This document shows, one piece after another, positions 7,711-15,250 of a stretch of DNA of 43,424 nt. Within the stretch, counting starts at the first letter, position 1. Each line of letters starts with the position of its first letter. The position numbers and the translations under genes are program-made. The DNA is taken from contig CAMAYJ010000011.1 in NCBI GenBank assembly GCA_945862505.1, forward strand, positions 1-43,424, given 5' to 3'. This DNA comes from Bifidobacterium breve. Lineage in GTDB: Bacteria; Actinomycetota; Acidimicrobiia; Acidimicrobiales; Acidimicrobilacustridaceae. The notes beneath the pieces were generated by a model, which was not told where the DNA came from, searched no databases, and saw only the letters and a list, made by a program, of their open reading frames with translations.

Positions 7711-8121
7711 TCAGGCAGTGAGTTCGGTGATCAGTTCGCGAACGCGTCGCTCGATTTCATCACGAATCGGACGCACAGATTTGACGCCTTGGCCGGCAGG
7801 ATCTTCAAGCACCCAATCGAGGTAGCGAACGCCCGGAAAGAACGGGCAGTTATCGCCGCACCCCATGGTGATGACGACGTCGCATCGTTCAACAACTTGA
7901 GCATCAAGAATCTTCGGGTGCGCACCGCGTTCGACGAGATCGATGCCGACCTCGTTCATGGCCTCGATCACGGCAGGGTTAAGTGTGTTCGCAGGTGCAC
8001 TTCCGGCGGAAAGCACTTCGATGCGATCGCCGGCGAGGTGGTCGAGAAATCCAGCCGCCATTTGCGATCGGCCGGCGTTGTGGACACAAACGAATAGGAC
8101 AGTGGGTTTTGTTGTTGTCAT
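7711..8121 (-). CDS. arsC: Arsenate reductase, low-molecular-weight phosphatase type
   Basis: 136 residues. The phosphatase-like active loop CVHNAGRS (C12-x5-R18) sits at the N-terminus, and MGCGDNCPFFPGVRYLDWVLEDPAGQ-type sequence near 85-110 is the hallmark of this ArsC group. It reduces arsenate to arsenite, drawing electrons from thioredoxin or mycothiol; which one cannot be told by eye. It is the last gene of arsI-channel-arsC: its ATG overlaps the channel gene's stop by four bases. No Acr3 or ArsB pump is adjacent, so the neighbouring channel is the obvious exit for arsenite. Confidence 0.92.
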   Translation of the reverse strand: MTTTKPTVLFVCVHNAGRSQMAAGFLDHLAGDRIEVLSAGSAPANTLNPAVIEAMNEVGIDLVERGAHPKILDAQVVERCDVVITMGCGDNCPFFPGVRYLDWVLEDPAGQGVKSVRPIRDEIERRVRELITELTA

Positions 8122-8822
8122 TTGTCTTCCTCGTGCTTCATGAGTAGTTCATCGGCAAACTCGTCAACATCGGGGAACACGATGCGGATGGCGACAAGGG
8201 CAAGGGCCATTCCGATGAACTGGGCGATAATGAACCCCGGTGCTGACTCTGGCGCGATGCCTGCAAAAGAGTCAGAAAGGCTGCGCCCGATAGTGATAGC
8301 TGGATTGGCGAAGCTCGTTGACGAAGTAAAGAAGTAGGCCGCCGTGATGTAGCCAGCAACGACGAACGGGGCGAGTGTCGACTTTCCCGATCGGACGACA
8401 CCAAAGATCACGAGAAGCAGGCCGAGAGTGGCGACGATTTCACCAAGCCATAGTCCGCCGCCAGATCGGGTTTTCGTCGAGATGTCGATGGCGGTGAGGC
8501 CGAACATGAGGTTCGCAACCATGACGCCCACGATCATCCCGAAGATTTGGGCTGCGATATACGGCAGCACCTCTCGTGTGGGAATGCCATGGAAGACGCG
8601 GTCGGCAATCGTTACGACCGGATTGAAATGTGCGCCGGACACTGATCCAAAAGCAGCGATAAGCGCGACCAGCGCGCCTGCAGTAGCCACGGTGTTGCAG
8701 AGCAATTGGAGAGCAATGTTGTCGGTCAGGTTTGTGACCATGATACCTGAACCGATCACCGTGGCGATGAGGAAGGCGGAGCCGAGAAATTCGGCGGCGC
8801 ACTTTCTGAGCAAAGGTGACAT
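8118..8822 (-). CDS. aqpS: MIP-family channel (AqpS-like, arsenic-associated)
   Basis: 234 residues with six hydrophobic segments and two re-entrant NPx loops. The first is HFNPVV (N67-P68-V69, not NPA), the second FANPAI (N173-P174-A175); the Arg that usually follows the second NPA in water channels is Ile. Such changes are common in MIP proteins encoded in ars operons. In Sinorhizobium meliloti AqpS lets arsenite made by ArsC flow out. The open frame extends upstream to 8981, but ATG 8822 is the proper start: it overlaps the arsI stop by one base (TGATG), and the upstream codons are antisense-like to the arsI tail. Its stop overlaps arsC by four bases. Confidence 0.88.
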   Translation of the reverse strand: MSPLLRKCAAEFLGSAFLIATVIGSGIMVTNLTDNIALQLLCNTVATAGALVALIAAFGSVSGAHFNPVVTIADRVFHGIPTREVLPYIAAQIFGMIVGVMVANLMFGLTAIDISTKTRSGGGLWLGEIVATLGLLLVIFGVVRSGKSTLAPFVVAGYITAAYFFTSSTSFANPAITIGRSLSDSFAGIAPESAPGFIIAQFIGMALALVAIRIVFPDVDEFADELLMKHEEDK

Positions 8823-9283
8823 CAGCAGCAACCAGGCTTCGTGGCGAGACTCACCGGCTCGGCGGGTGATGAGGTTGCACAGCACACATCCCCACCATCG
8901 ACTGGTGCTGAACCAAAGACAACGGAGTCGGAGATCACTGTATAAACCTCCCAGCGGGCATCGTCGGGATCGCGAACCCACACCTTGTCCTGAACGGCAT
9001 AACAGCAGGTGGTTTGTTCCTCGACGTCGGTTGTGAGACCTATTTGATCGAAGCGATTCGTTGCTTCAGCGACCTCGTCGGTGGATTCGACTTCGATGCC
9101 GAGATGATTGAGTCGTTCGGCGACAGTGTTCTCGATAAGCACAAGCTTGAGAGGAGGATCAGCGATAGCGAAGTTTGCGTAGCCCTCACGTACCTTGGCG
9201 GGCTCGGTATTGAACATCTTCGAGTAGAACGCGATTGCTTCGTTGATGTCAGACACGTTGAGTGCAAGTTGGACTCGGGACAC
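8822..9283 (-). CDS. arsI: ArsI/CadI-type vicinal-oxygen-chelate dioxygenase
   Basis: 153 residues, single glyoxalase-like VOC domain. It has the vicinal cysteine pair C93-C94 in QTTCCYAVQDKVWV, the likely metal ligands H60 (LNHLGIEV) and E112 (WEVYTV), and two further Cys pairs near the C-terminus (C134-C135, C152-C153). ArsI proteins are Fe(II)-dependent and split the carbon-arsenic bond of trivalent organoarsenicals; CadI of mycobacteria is a cadmium-induced relative. GTG start with a good Shine-Dalgarno GAGGAG. It is the first gene of an ars operon diverging from arsR across two inverted repeats. The family is clear; organoarsenical versus metal-binding role is inferred from context. Confidence 0.9.
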   Translation of the reverse strand: MSRVQLALNVSDINEAIAFYSKMFNTEPAKVREGYANFAIADPPLKLVLIENTVAERLNHLGIEVESTDEVAEATNRFDQIGLTTDVEEQTTCCYAVQDKVWVRDPDDARWEVYTVISDSVVFGSAPVDGGDVCCATSSPAEPVSLATKPGCC

Positions 9284-9348
9284 GGGGGCTCCTCAATGGA
9301 TGATGTAGTGACGCAACGACAAATATCTCGGCACAAGGATCAAGCGAT

Positions 9349-9368
9349 GTATCGATGAACTTCGATAC
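9349..9368. promoter_or_regulatory. ArsR operator 1
   Basis: Perfect inverted repeat with 7-base arms, GTATCGA and TCGATAC, and a 6-base spacer. Its centre is exactly 34 bases from the centre of operator 2. The shape, 7-6-7, fits an ArsR/SmtB dimer site; this copy is nearer arsI. Confidence 0.75.
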
Positions 9369-9382
9369 GTACTATCTTTAGC

Positions 9383-9402
9383 ATATCGATACTCGTCGAT
9401 AT
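9383..9402. promoter_or_regulatory. ArsR operator 2
   Basis: Perfect inverted repeat, ATATCGA and TCGATAT, with a 6-base spacer and the same TATCGA core as operator 1. It lies 22-41 bases before the arsR start and probably covers the arsR promoter, giving autorepression. Confidence 0.75.
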
Positions 9403-9423
9403 CGTTTTCCGTTTGGAGGGGTC

Positions 9424-9777
9424 GTGGCGCCGAAAACAGTGAAGGCAACGAAATCGAAGTCAGAGACGAAAGTGTGCTGTGGCACTGCTCGCGACATTCC
9501 GCTTAGCCAACGCGATGCCGATGAACTGGCGTCGGTCTTCGCCGCACTTTCCGATCCCGTCCGTCTCCGACTGCTCTCGATCATTAGTTCTGCGCCCGAT
9601 GGCGAAGTGTGCGCGTGTGATTTGGTCACGCCGATCGGAAAGTCACAGCCCACCGTGAGCCATCACCTCAAGATCCTGTTCGAGGCTGGCCTGGTAGAGC
9701 GAGAGAAGCGGGGGGTCTGGGTCTGGTATCGAGCGGTGCCTGAGCGTCTCGATTCGCTTGCCTCTCGGTTGCATTGA
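9424..9777 (+). CDS. arsR: ArsR-family arsenic-responsive repressor
   Basis: 117 residues. A winged helix-turn-helix of the ArsR/SmtB family: LSDPVRLRLLSII, then the recognition helix in SQPTVSHHLKILFEAGLV, then the wing REKRGVWVWYRAV. Cysteines C18-C19 near the N-terminus and C63, C65 in EVCACDL are placed as in Corynebacterium glutamicum ArsR, where C15, C16 and C55 bind As(III); this suggests the same intersubunit site rather than the CVC site of E. coli ArsR. GTG start behind a GGAGGG Shine-Dalgarno site. It diverges from arsI, with two inverted-repeat operators in the 140-base gap, so it most likely represses both directions. Confidence 0.92.
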   Translation: MAPKTVKATKSKSETKVCCGTARDIPLSQRDADELASVFAALSDPVRLRLLSIISSAPDGEVCACDLVTPIGKSQPTVSHHLKILFEAGLVEREKRGVWVWYRAVPERLDSLASRLH

Positions 9778-9803
9778 AACGAGAAGTCAGGATTTCCTCT
9801 CCC

Positions 9804-9822
9804 GTTCACCTCTCGTACACCT
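9804..9822 (+). promoter_or_regulatory. PHO-box-like direct repeat upstream of pstS
   Basis: GTTCACCT (9804-9811) and GTACACCT (9815-9822) are direct repeats that start exactly 11 bases apart, one helical turn. This matches the actinobacterial PHO box bound by the PhoP/RegX3 response regulator, whose core is GTTCACC in 11-base units. A -10-like CATCTT follows at 9840-9845, 17 bases downstream, so the box would occupy the -35 position of an activated promoter. The likely regulator is encoded at 16523-17239. Confidence 0.6.
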
Positions 9823-9914
9823 AATGCCCGGAATCCGGCCATCTTGGATCCTTACGGTGGCGTTGGGGTGCTCGAGTGAGCACTTCGTTACCATCTGTTA
9901 GAGGGAGAATTACC

Positions 9915-10994
9915 TTGCGTTCATCTAAGCGGGGCCTTGTTTGGCTCCTCGCCGTTCTTGTCGCAGTCGGCCTTGTCGCCGGCGCTTGCGGCTCGAGTTC
10001 CTCAGATTCGTCGTCGAGCACCACAAAAGCGGCGTCGAAGTACGACTACAAGTCCCTCAGCGGAACCTTGAATGGTTCCGGTGCAACGTTCCCGAAGAAC
10101 TTTTATGAAGACGCAATTGCGTCCTTCAAGACGGCCGCTTCTGGCGTCACCGTGAACTACAACGGCGTTGGTTCAGGCCAGGGCAAGAAGGACCTTGCTG
10201 CCGGCACCTCCGATTGGGCAGGTTCGGACAGTCTTGTGAAGGACGATGAAAAGGCCAACTTCAAGGGCCCATTCCTCTACTTCCCCACGGTTGCGGCCCC
10301 GATCACGGTGTCATACAACCTCTCTGGCGTGAAGGAACTCAAGCTTTCGCCTGAAACCCTCGCCAAGATTTTCATGGGCACGATCACCACATGGAATGAC
10401 GCAGCCATTGCTGCCGATAACTCTGGTGTCACGCTTCCCAACACCGCCATCACCGTTGCAGTTCGCTCCGATGGTTCAGGTACAACCTCGAACTTCGCGA
10501 AGTACCTCGCAGCCGCGGCTCCTTCAATCTTTACCGTGACCGCAGGTGACTCCGTTGCATGGCCGAAGGCGCAAGCCGGCAAGGGCAATGCTGGTGTCGC
10601 CCAGATCGTCAAGGACACCGCCGGTGCAATCGGCTACGTCGATCTTTCTGATGCCAAGGCAACTGGCCTGACCACCGCCATGATCAAGAACAAGGACGGC
10701 AAGTTCGTCGCCCCGACGCTTGAAGGCGCAACCGCTGCACTTGCAGGTGCCACCATCAAAGATGACCTTACCTACAACCCGCTCAACGCAGCCGGTGCCG
10801 AGACCTACCCGATCACCGCACCGACCTATGTCATCGTCTACAAAACCCCCTCAGCGAATACCGCTGCAATCAAGGGTTGGCTGACGTATCTCCTTACCGA
10901 GGCACAGGACCTGGCCAAGGACGTGGACTTCGCTCCGCTTCCAGCCGGACTGCGTGATCGGGCACTTGCGCAGATCACCCAGATTCAGGGCTAG
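9915..10994 (+). CDS. pstS: Phosphate ABC transporter substrate-binding lipoprotein
   Basis: 359 residues. A lipoprotein signal peptide (basic MRSSKR, hydrophobic core, lipobox VAGAC with Cys about residue 24) precedes a Ser-rich linker and a PstS domain with the phosphate-contact motifs GSGATFP, GVGSGQGKKDL and RSDGSGTTSNF. It captures phosphate outside the membrane for PstCAB. I choose TTG 9915 because it sits 7 bases after a Shine-Dalgarno GAGGGAG (9901-9907) and gives a normal signal peptide. GTG 9876 in the same frame would add 13 residues, with no Shine-Dalgarno site. It heads an eight-gene phosphate operon under a PHO-box-like repeat; a strong hairpin follows the gene. Confidence 0.95.
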   Translation: MRSSKRGLVWLLAVLVAVGLVAGACGSSSSDSSSSTTKAASKYDYKSLSGTLNGSGATFPKNFYEDAIASFKTAASGVTVNYNGVGSGQGKKDLAAGTSDWAGSDSLVKDDEKANFKGPFLYFPTVAAPITVSYNLSGVKELKLSPETLAKIFMGTITTWNDAAIAADNSGVTLPNTAITVAVRSDGSGTTSNFAKYLAAAAPSIFTVTAGDSVAWPKAQAGKGNAGVAQIVKDTAGAIGYVDLSDAKATGLTTAMIKNKDGKFVAPTLEGATAALAGATIKDDLTYNPLNAAGAETYPITAPTYVIVYKTPSANTAAIKGWLTYLLTEAQDLAKDVDFAPLPAGLRDRALAQITQIQG

Positions 10995-11003
10995 AACGTC
11001 CAC

Positions 11004-11996
11004 GTGACTCTGCTTTCTCATGACGACAGCGTCGCCCCCGCAGGTGGGGGCGACGCTTTGTCATTGCTCGAACCGACATCAGGACGTCGAGGTGATTCGG
11101 CTTTCAAGTTCGTCGCGCTTGTTGCTGGTCTTGTCGTTCTTGTCATCCTTGGACTGATTGCATTTTCCACGACTAAGGAAGCCTGGCCTGCGTTCAAGCA
11201 GGAAGGACTTGGCTTCGTTACGTCGAGCACTTGGATTCCTGCTGAAGGAAAATTCGGCGCTCTTGCATTTATTTACGGCACAGTGTTGTCATCACTTATT
11301 GCACTTGTGTTGGCGGTCCCGGTCAGCTTGGGAATCGCGTTGTACGCAAATGAAGCGGCACCACGTCGGCTTCGTAAACCAGTTGTGTATGTCATGGATC
11401 TCTTGGCTGCGATCCCATCGGTGGTCTACGGACTCTGGGGCATCATCGTGCTCGCCCCCGCGATCCAGCCTGTGTACAAAGCAATTAGCGGTGCTGTTGG
11501 AGATATCCCGGTCCTCGGGTGGTTTTTCAATGGAGACAGCGGCCGCAGTTACATGACCGCCGGAATCATTCTGGCGATCATGATTACGCCGATTATCACC
11601 TCACTCAGCCGCGAAGTTATTGCGACAGTTCCGTCGGCGCAGCGAGAGGCTGCCTACGGAATGGGCGCTACCCGATGGGAAATGATTCGCGCTGCAGTCC
11701 TCCCATGGAGTCGTGGTGGCATTGTCGGCTCGGTGATGCTCGGACTTGGTCGAGCAATGGGCGAAACCATTGCGGTTGCTCTCGTCATCGGCTCTCAACC
11801 ACAAATCACCACACATCTTTTTGAAGCTGGCGACTCAATGGCTGCAGTCATTGTGAACCAGTTCGGCGAAGCATCAGGAATACACAGGGCGGCATTGATT
11901 GGATTGGGCGTTGTGCTGTTTGGCGTCACGATCATCGTCAATGTTTCTGCCCGCGGCATCGTGAGCCAATTCGACCGCCGAAGCCAGGGGGCATGA
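11004..11996 (+). CDS. pstC: Phosphate ABC transporter permease PstC
   Basis: 330 residues. An N-terminal cytoplasmic tail of about 30 residues is followed by a first membrane helix (FVALVAGLVVLVILGLIAF) and a six-helix permease domain containing the ABC-contact EAA-like loop SAQREAAYGMGATRWEMIRAAVLP. It forms the membrane channel with PstA. GTG 11004 lies nine bases after the pstS stop. A 12-bp GC-rich hairpin (11028-11057) falls inside the first 18 codons, and the encoded tail (Gly- and Ser-rich) looks poorly conserved, so translation could instead begin at TTG 11058 just after the hairpin. Confidence 0.93.
   Translation: MTLLSHDDSVAPAGGGDALSLLEPTSGRRGDSAFKFVALVAGLVVLVILGLIAFSTTKEAWPAFKQEGLGFVTSSTWIPAEGKFGALAFIYGTVLSSLIALVLAVPVSLGIALYANEAAPRRLRKPVVYVMDLLAAIPSVVYGLWGIIVLAPAIQPVYKAISGAVGDIPVLGWFFNGDSGRSYMTAGIILAIMITPIITSLSREVIATVPSAQREAAYGMGATRWEMIRAAVLPWSRGGIVGSVMLGLGRAMGETIAVALVIGSQPQITTHLFEAGDSMAAVIVNQFGEASGIHRAALIGLGVVLFGVTIIVNVSARGIVSQFDRRSQGA
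11028..11057 (+). other. Strong hairpin at the pstS/pstC junction
   Basis: AGCGTCGCCCCC (11028-11039) pairs perfectly with GGGGGCGACGCT (11046-11057) around a 6-base loop. It begins 33 bases after the pstS stop and lies inside the predicted 5' end of pstC. Only a short T-rich stretch follows, so full termination is unlikely. A partial terminator or a 3' stabiliser that keeps pstS mRNA above pstCAB mRNA is a reasonable inference, since binding proteins are needed in excess. Confidence 0.65.
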
Positions 11997-11997
11997 G

Positions 11998-12897
11998 ATG
12001 ACTGAGTTGATCTCTCCCGATGTTGAGCAGTTGCTTCTTGACGCGACAACGAGTCGATCTCGGCGATTCAAAAATCGACTTGCGTCGGTTTGGATGCTTG
12101 GAGCACTTCTGGTTGCGGTAGTTCCGTTGGCGCTCGTCATCGGTTATGTCCTTTTCAAAGGCATCGGCCAGCTTTCGGTTGCATGGTTCACCGAAGACCT
12201 GCCCACCATCACTCGGAAAGCCGGTGGCGGAATGGGCCCGGCAATCGTCGGAACATTGCTCATCACCCTTGGCGCCGCCGTGATGGCGATTCCATTGGGC
12301 ATTCTTGGGGCGATCTATCTCCATGAATACGGAGGCAAAGGTCGCACGGCGCGCTTGATCCGGTTCATGGCCGACGTCATGACTGGCGTTCCCTCGATTG
12401 TTATGGGCCTGTTCGTATACACCGTGTGGACGCTCACATTTGGGCTTAACGGTTTCGGTGGTTCGCTTGCTCTTGGTTGCTTGATGCTTCCGATCATTAT
12501 CCGCACCACCGAGGAAATGTTGCGCCTCGTACCCGACGAGCTTCGACAAGCGAGTTATGCCCTTGGTAATCGAAAGTGGCGCACGATCTTGACAGTTGTG
12601 CTTCCAGCTTCATTTGGTGGAATCACCTCAGGTGTCATGATCGCCATCGCTCGTGCCGCCGGTGAAACTGCACCGCTGGTTTTCACAATTGGTGCTGCCA
12701 GGAATTTGAACCTGAACATTTTCGAAGGTCCGATGACTGCACTCTCGGTCCAGATTTTTGGAAATGCCCAAACGCCATTCGAAGCAGCGCAGTCTCGTGC
12801 TTGGGGCGCTGCCCTGACGCTGGTTGCCATCGTCTTTGCCATGACCATTCTCGCCCGCTATGTGTCGTCAAGGGTTGCCCGACGACACGCTGCCTAA
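11998..12897 (+). CDS. pstA: Phosphate ABC transporter permease PstA
   Basis: 299 residues, second permease of the Pst transporter. About six membrane helices; the first is WMLGALLVAVVPLALVIGYVLF (32-53). The ABC-contact loop is PDELRQASYALGNRKWRTILTVVLP-like sequence near residues 178-202, with conserved ATGxxxR-type spacing. YLHEYGGKG and MADVMTGVPSIVMGLFVY are typical PstA segments. The ATG is one base after the pstC stop, so the pair is coupled. Nothing unusual. Confidence 0.94.
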   Translation: MTELISPDVEQLLLDATTSRSRRFKNRLASVWMLGALLVAVVPLALVIGYVLFKGIGQLSVAWFTEDLPTITRKAGGGMGPAIVGTLLITLGAAVMAIPLGILGAIYLHEYGGKGRTARLIRFMADVMTGVPSIVMGLFVYTVWTLTFGLNGFGGSLALGCLMLPIIIRTTEEMLRLVPDELRQASYALGNRKWRTILTVVLPASFGGITSGVMIAIARAAGETAPLVFTIGAARNLNLNIFEGPMTALSVQIFGNAQTPFEAAQSRAWGAALTLVAIVFAMTILARYVSSRVARRHAA

Positions 12898-12903
12898 TCG
12901 CCC

Positions 12904-12909
12904 TAGCCT
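12904..12909 (+). promoter_or_regulatory. -10 element TAGCCT, internal promoter before pstB
   Basis: TAGCCT lies 6 bases before GTG 12916, in the 18-base pstA-pstB gap. Its spacing equals that of the leaderless first genes in this window, and the same hexamer precedes the DUF2342 gene. It suggests that pstB-phoU-phoU2-kinase-regulator can be transcribed separately from pstSCA. Confidence 0.45.
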
Positions 12910-12915
12910 TTAGAC

Positions 12916-13803
12916 GTGACTGAAACCCACGACTCCGACGCAGAGGACTCCTCGATGTCTGCTGAAACTGTTGCACCGAACGCAGAGCCTGTTGCGCAAA
13001 CAACGGTCTCCGAGCCGGAAGCGCCCTCGGTGGTGTTCGACGTGCGTGAACTCGACGTCTACTACGGCGAGTTTCGAGCAGTGCGCGATGTCAATCTTCA
13101 AGTTCTCCAGCACGAAATCACAGCGTTCATCGGCCCGTCGGGCTGTGGAAAGTCAACAGTGCTTCGTTGCTTCGATCGAATGAACGATCTCATCGAATCT
13201 GCACGTGTCGATGGAAAGATTCTCTATCACGGCGTTGATCTTTACGATCCCCGCATCGATCCAGTCGAAGTTCGCAAGCGAATCGGCATGGTTTTCCAGA
13301 AGCCGAATCCGTTCCCGAAGTCGATCTACGACAACATCGCGTTTGGTCCACGATTGTCGGGCAACAAGGGAAATCTGGACGACATCGTTGAGCGTGCCCT
13401 GCGTCGCGCCGCGCTGTGGGACGAAGTCAAAGATCGTTTGAAGAAATCAGCAATGGGCCTCTCGGGCGGTCAGCAGCAGCGCCTTTGTATTGCACGCGCT
13501 ATCGCTGTCGAACCCGAGGTCATCCTGATGGACGAACCCTGTTCGGCTCTTGATCCGATTGCAACTGCTCGTATCGAAGACTTGATGCAGGAACTCAAGT
13601 CCGACTACACGATCCTTATCGTGACGCACAACATGCAGCAGGCTGCTCGCGTCAGTGATCGCACTGCGTTCTTCACCACTGAGGTGAATTCGGAAAGCGA
13701 TACACGCACCGGTGTGCTGGTTGAGTTCGATTCAACAGACAAAATTTTCTCCGCACCTTCGGATGAACGCACCGAGAATTACGTCACTGGTCGATTCGGC
13801 TGA
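12916..13803 (+). CDS. pstB: Phosphate ABC transporter ATPase PstB
   Basis: 295 residues from GTG 12916. Walker [10 protein letters not shown] (73-81), the Q-loop in [16 protein letters not shown], signature LSGGQQQR, Walker B VILMDEP and the switch His in [13 protein letters not shown] are all present. It powers phosphate import. There are two plausible starts. GTG 12916 follows a -10-like TAGCCT by 6 bases (leaderless initiation). ATG 12955, in frame, has a Shine-Dalgarno AGAGGA (12942-12947) 7 bases upstream and would drop the first 13 residues. Both lie before the conserved domain, which begins near residue 38, and the long acidic N-terminal extension is unusual for PstB. Confidence 0.96.
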   Translation: MTETHDSDAEDSSMSAETVAPNAEPVAQTTVSEPEAPSVVFDVRELDVYYGEFRAVRDVNLQVLQHEITAFIGPSGCGKSTVLRCFDRMNDLIESARVDGKILYHGVDLYDPRIDPVEVRKRIGMVFQKPNPFPKSIYDNIAFGPRLSGNKGNLDDIVERALRRAALWDEVKDRLKKSAMGLSGGQQQRLCIARAIAVEPEVILMDEPCSALDPIATARIEDLMQELKSDYTILIVTHNMQQAARVSDRTAFFTTEVNSESDTRTGVLVEFDSTDKIFSAPSDERTENYVTGRFG

Positions 13804-13813
13804 GGTGGAGTAG

Positions 13814-14470
13814 GTGCGCCAGCAGTACACGTCCGAACTCGAGCAATTGGCCCTTCAGGTGGAACTGATGGGTGTTCTTGTCGACGAAAATTTGGAACGA
13901 ATGCGAACGGTCTTGCATTCGGGCGACGTCAAAGTCGCCGATGAAGCCATTCGAACCGATGATCGAATCGACGCGATGAACGTTTCTCTTATGGAGCGGT
14001 CCTATGAGTTGCTTCGCCGCGAAGCCCCCGTTGCTTCTGATCTTCGACTTATCGTTTCTGTATTGCGGGTAACTGCCGAACTTGAGCGGATCGGCGATCT
14101 CGCACTCCGAATTGCCAAGTTGGCCCCTGAGCACGAATTGCTCACTCGGGGGCCAACCTCGTTCGACATCCTCGAAACACTTGCCAGCCATGCGGTTTCG
14201 CAGTATCGAGATGCGCTTCGATCCTGGTCCACACTCGATCTCGCCCTTGCAGAAAGGGTCGCATCCGAGCCCCAGGTAGCTATGGCCTCTCGGCATCTTG
14301 TTGAAGCACTGCTCGCCTACGAAGGTCCCGACGCAGTTGTGGTCGCTCTCCGTACGATGGTGGCAGGCCAAGCACTTGATCGCATTGCCGATCACTCTGC
14401 AGTCCTTGGCGCTCGAGTTCGTTATTTAATTACCGGTAATCCAGACCACCTAGCGGCGGAAGTCCGATGA
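13814..14470 (+). CDS. phoU: PhoU-family phosphate signalling regulator (first copy)
   Basis: 218 residues, two three-helix PhoU repeats. Characteristic acidic segments are RTDDRIDAMNVSLMERSYELL, where PhoU proteins carry E/DxxxD metal-binding positions, and ELERIGDLALRIAKLA and LDRIADHSAVLGARVRYL in the two repeats. PhoU links the Pst transporter to the sensor kinase and holds the regulon off when phosphate is ample. GTG start 10 bases after pstB, behind a purine-rich Shine-Dalgarno stretch. A second phoU follows, so the two proteins may form a heteromer or divide the tasks of kinase control and Pst control. Confidence 0.92.
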   Translation: MRQQYTSELEQLALQVELMGVLVDENLERMRTVLHSGDVKVADEAIRTDDRIDAMNVSLMERSYELLRREAPVASDLRLIVSVLRVTAELERIGDLALRIAKLAPEHELLTRGPTSFDILETLASHAVSQYRDALRSWSTLDLALAERVASEPQVAMASRHLVEALLAYEGPDAVVVALRTMVAGQALDRIADHSAVLGARVRYLITGNPDHLAAEVR

Positions 14471-14503
14471 GTTGGGTAATGGGATTGAACGGACGGAGCT
14501 GAA

Positions 14504-15250
14504 ATGGCTGAACAACGCAAGACCTTCCACCAAGAACTCGATGAAATACGCGACGACATTGTTTGTCTCGGCGCACTCGTGGGCGAGGTCATTCCACGCG
14601 GAACAGACGTGCTCCTCACAAACAACATGCAGGGGGCTCAAGCGATTATCGAGGCAGACGACGAGCTCGACGACCTGTCGCTGAGAATTGAACAGCACTG
14701 CTATCACGTGCTTGCGCTTCAACAGCCAATGGCTTCTGATCTTCGATCAATCGTCACGGGGCTTTGGTTGACCGGCGAGCTTGAACGTTCTGGTGACCTC
14801 ATGGTCAATGTCGCTAAGGGCGCACGTCGCATTTATGGCGTCACTCTTGATCCCAAGTTGCGCGGGCTCATCGAGCGCATGAGTGAGGAGGCTTCACGTC
14901 TCATGAAGCTTGCGCTCGATGCCTATGCCGAGAGAAATGCGAGCCTTGGCGTTGCTATCGACGATATCGACGATGCTCTTGACACTCTTCATGGCGACTA
15001 CATCGAAGCAATTTTTGAATCCCACGCAACCAACGACATTGGGCTGCAGGCATCGGTGCAACTCGCGCTCATCGGCCGCTACTACGAGCGGATTGGAGAC
15101 CATGCAGTAAATATTGGGCAACGGGTCCAATACATGGTGACGGGTTGGCTTCCCGAACAGACTGGTGCGGCGCGTTTGGTTGCTCGCCGGTCGCTTGAAG
15201 CGGAAATTGGCGCGGAAAGTCCAGTTTCGGAGGCTGAGAACGGCCAATGA
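14504..15250 (+). CDS. phoU2: PhoU-family phosphate signalling regulator (second copy)
   Basis: 248 residues, PhoU fold, clearly different from the copy just upstream. Key segments are FHQELDEIRDDIVCLGALV, ADDELDDLSLRIEQHCYHVLALQQP, TGELERSGDLMVNVAKGA and GRYYERIGDHAVNIGQRVQYMVTG. The C-terminal 25 residues are an added acidic tail. ATG 14504 follows a Shine-Dalgarno GGAG; its stop overlaps the kinase start (ATGA), so PhoU2 and the kinase are made in a coupled way and are likely direct partners. Confidence 0.93.
   Translation: MAEQRKTFHQELDEIRDDIVCLGALVGEVIPRGTDVLLTNNMQGAQAIIEADDELDDLSLRIEQHCYHVLALQQPMASDLRSIVTGLWLTGELERSGDLMVNVAKGARRIYGVTLDPKLRGLIERMSEEASRLMKLALDAYAERNASLGVAIDDIDDALDTLHGDYIEAIFESHATNDIGLQASVQLALIGRYYERIGDHAVNIGQRVQYMVTGWLPEQTGAARLVARRSLEAEIGAESPVSEAENGQ

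Noticed and set aside
8823-8981. N-terminal extension of the MIP channel by 53 residues
   Set aside because: It overlaps arsI in another frame, is Arg/Trp/Cys-rich and precedes a normal channel start that overlaps the arsI stop.
8428-9036. Plus-strand open frame of 202 codons in the ars region
   Set aside because: Antisense to the channel and arsI genes; composition is that of a reversed membrane-protein gene.
11938-12549. Minus-strand open frame of 203 codons
   Set aside because: Antisense to the pstC end and pstA; no motif.
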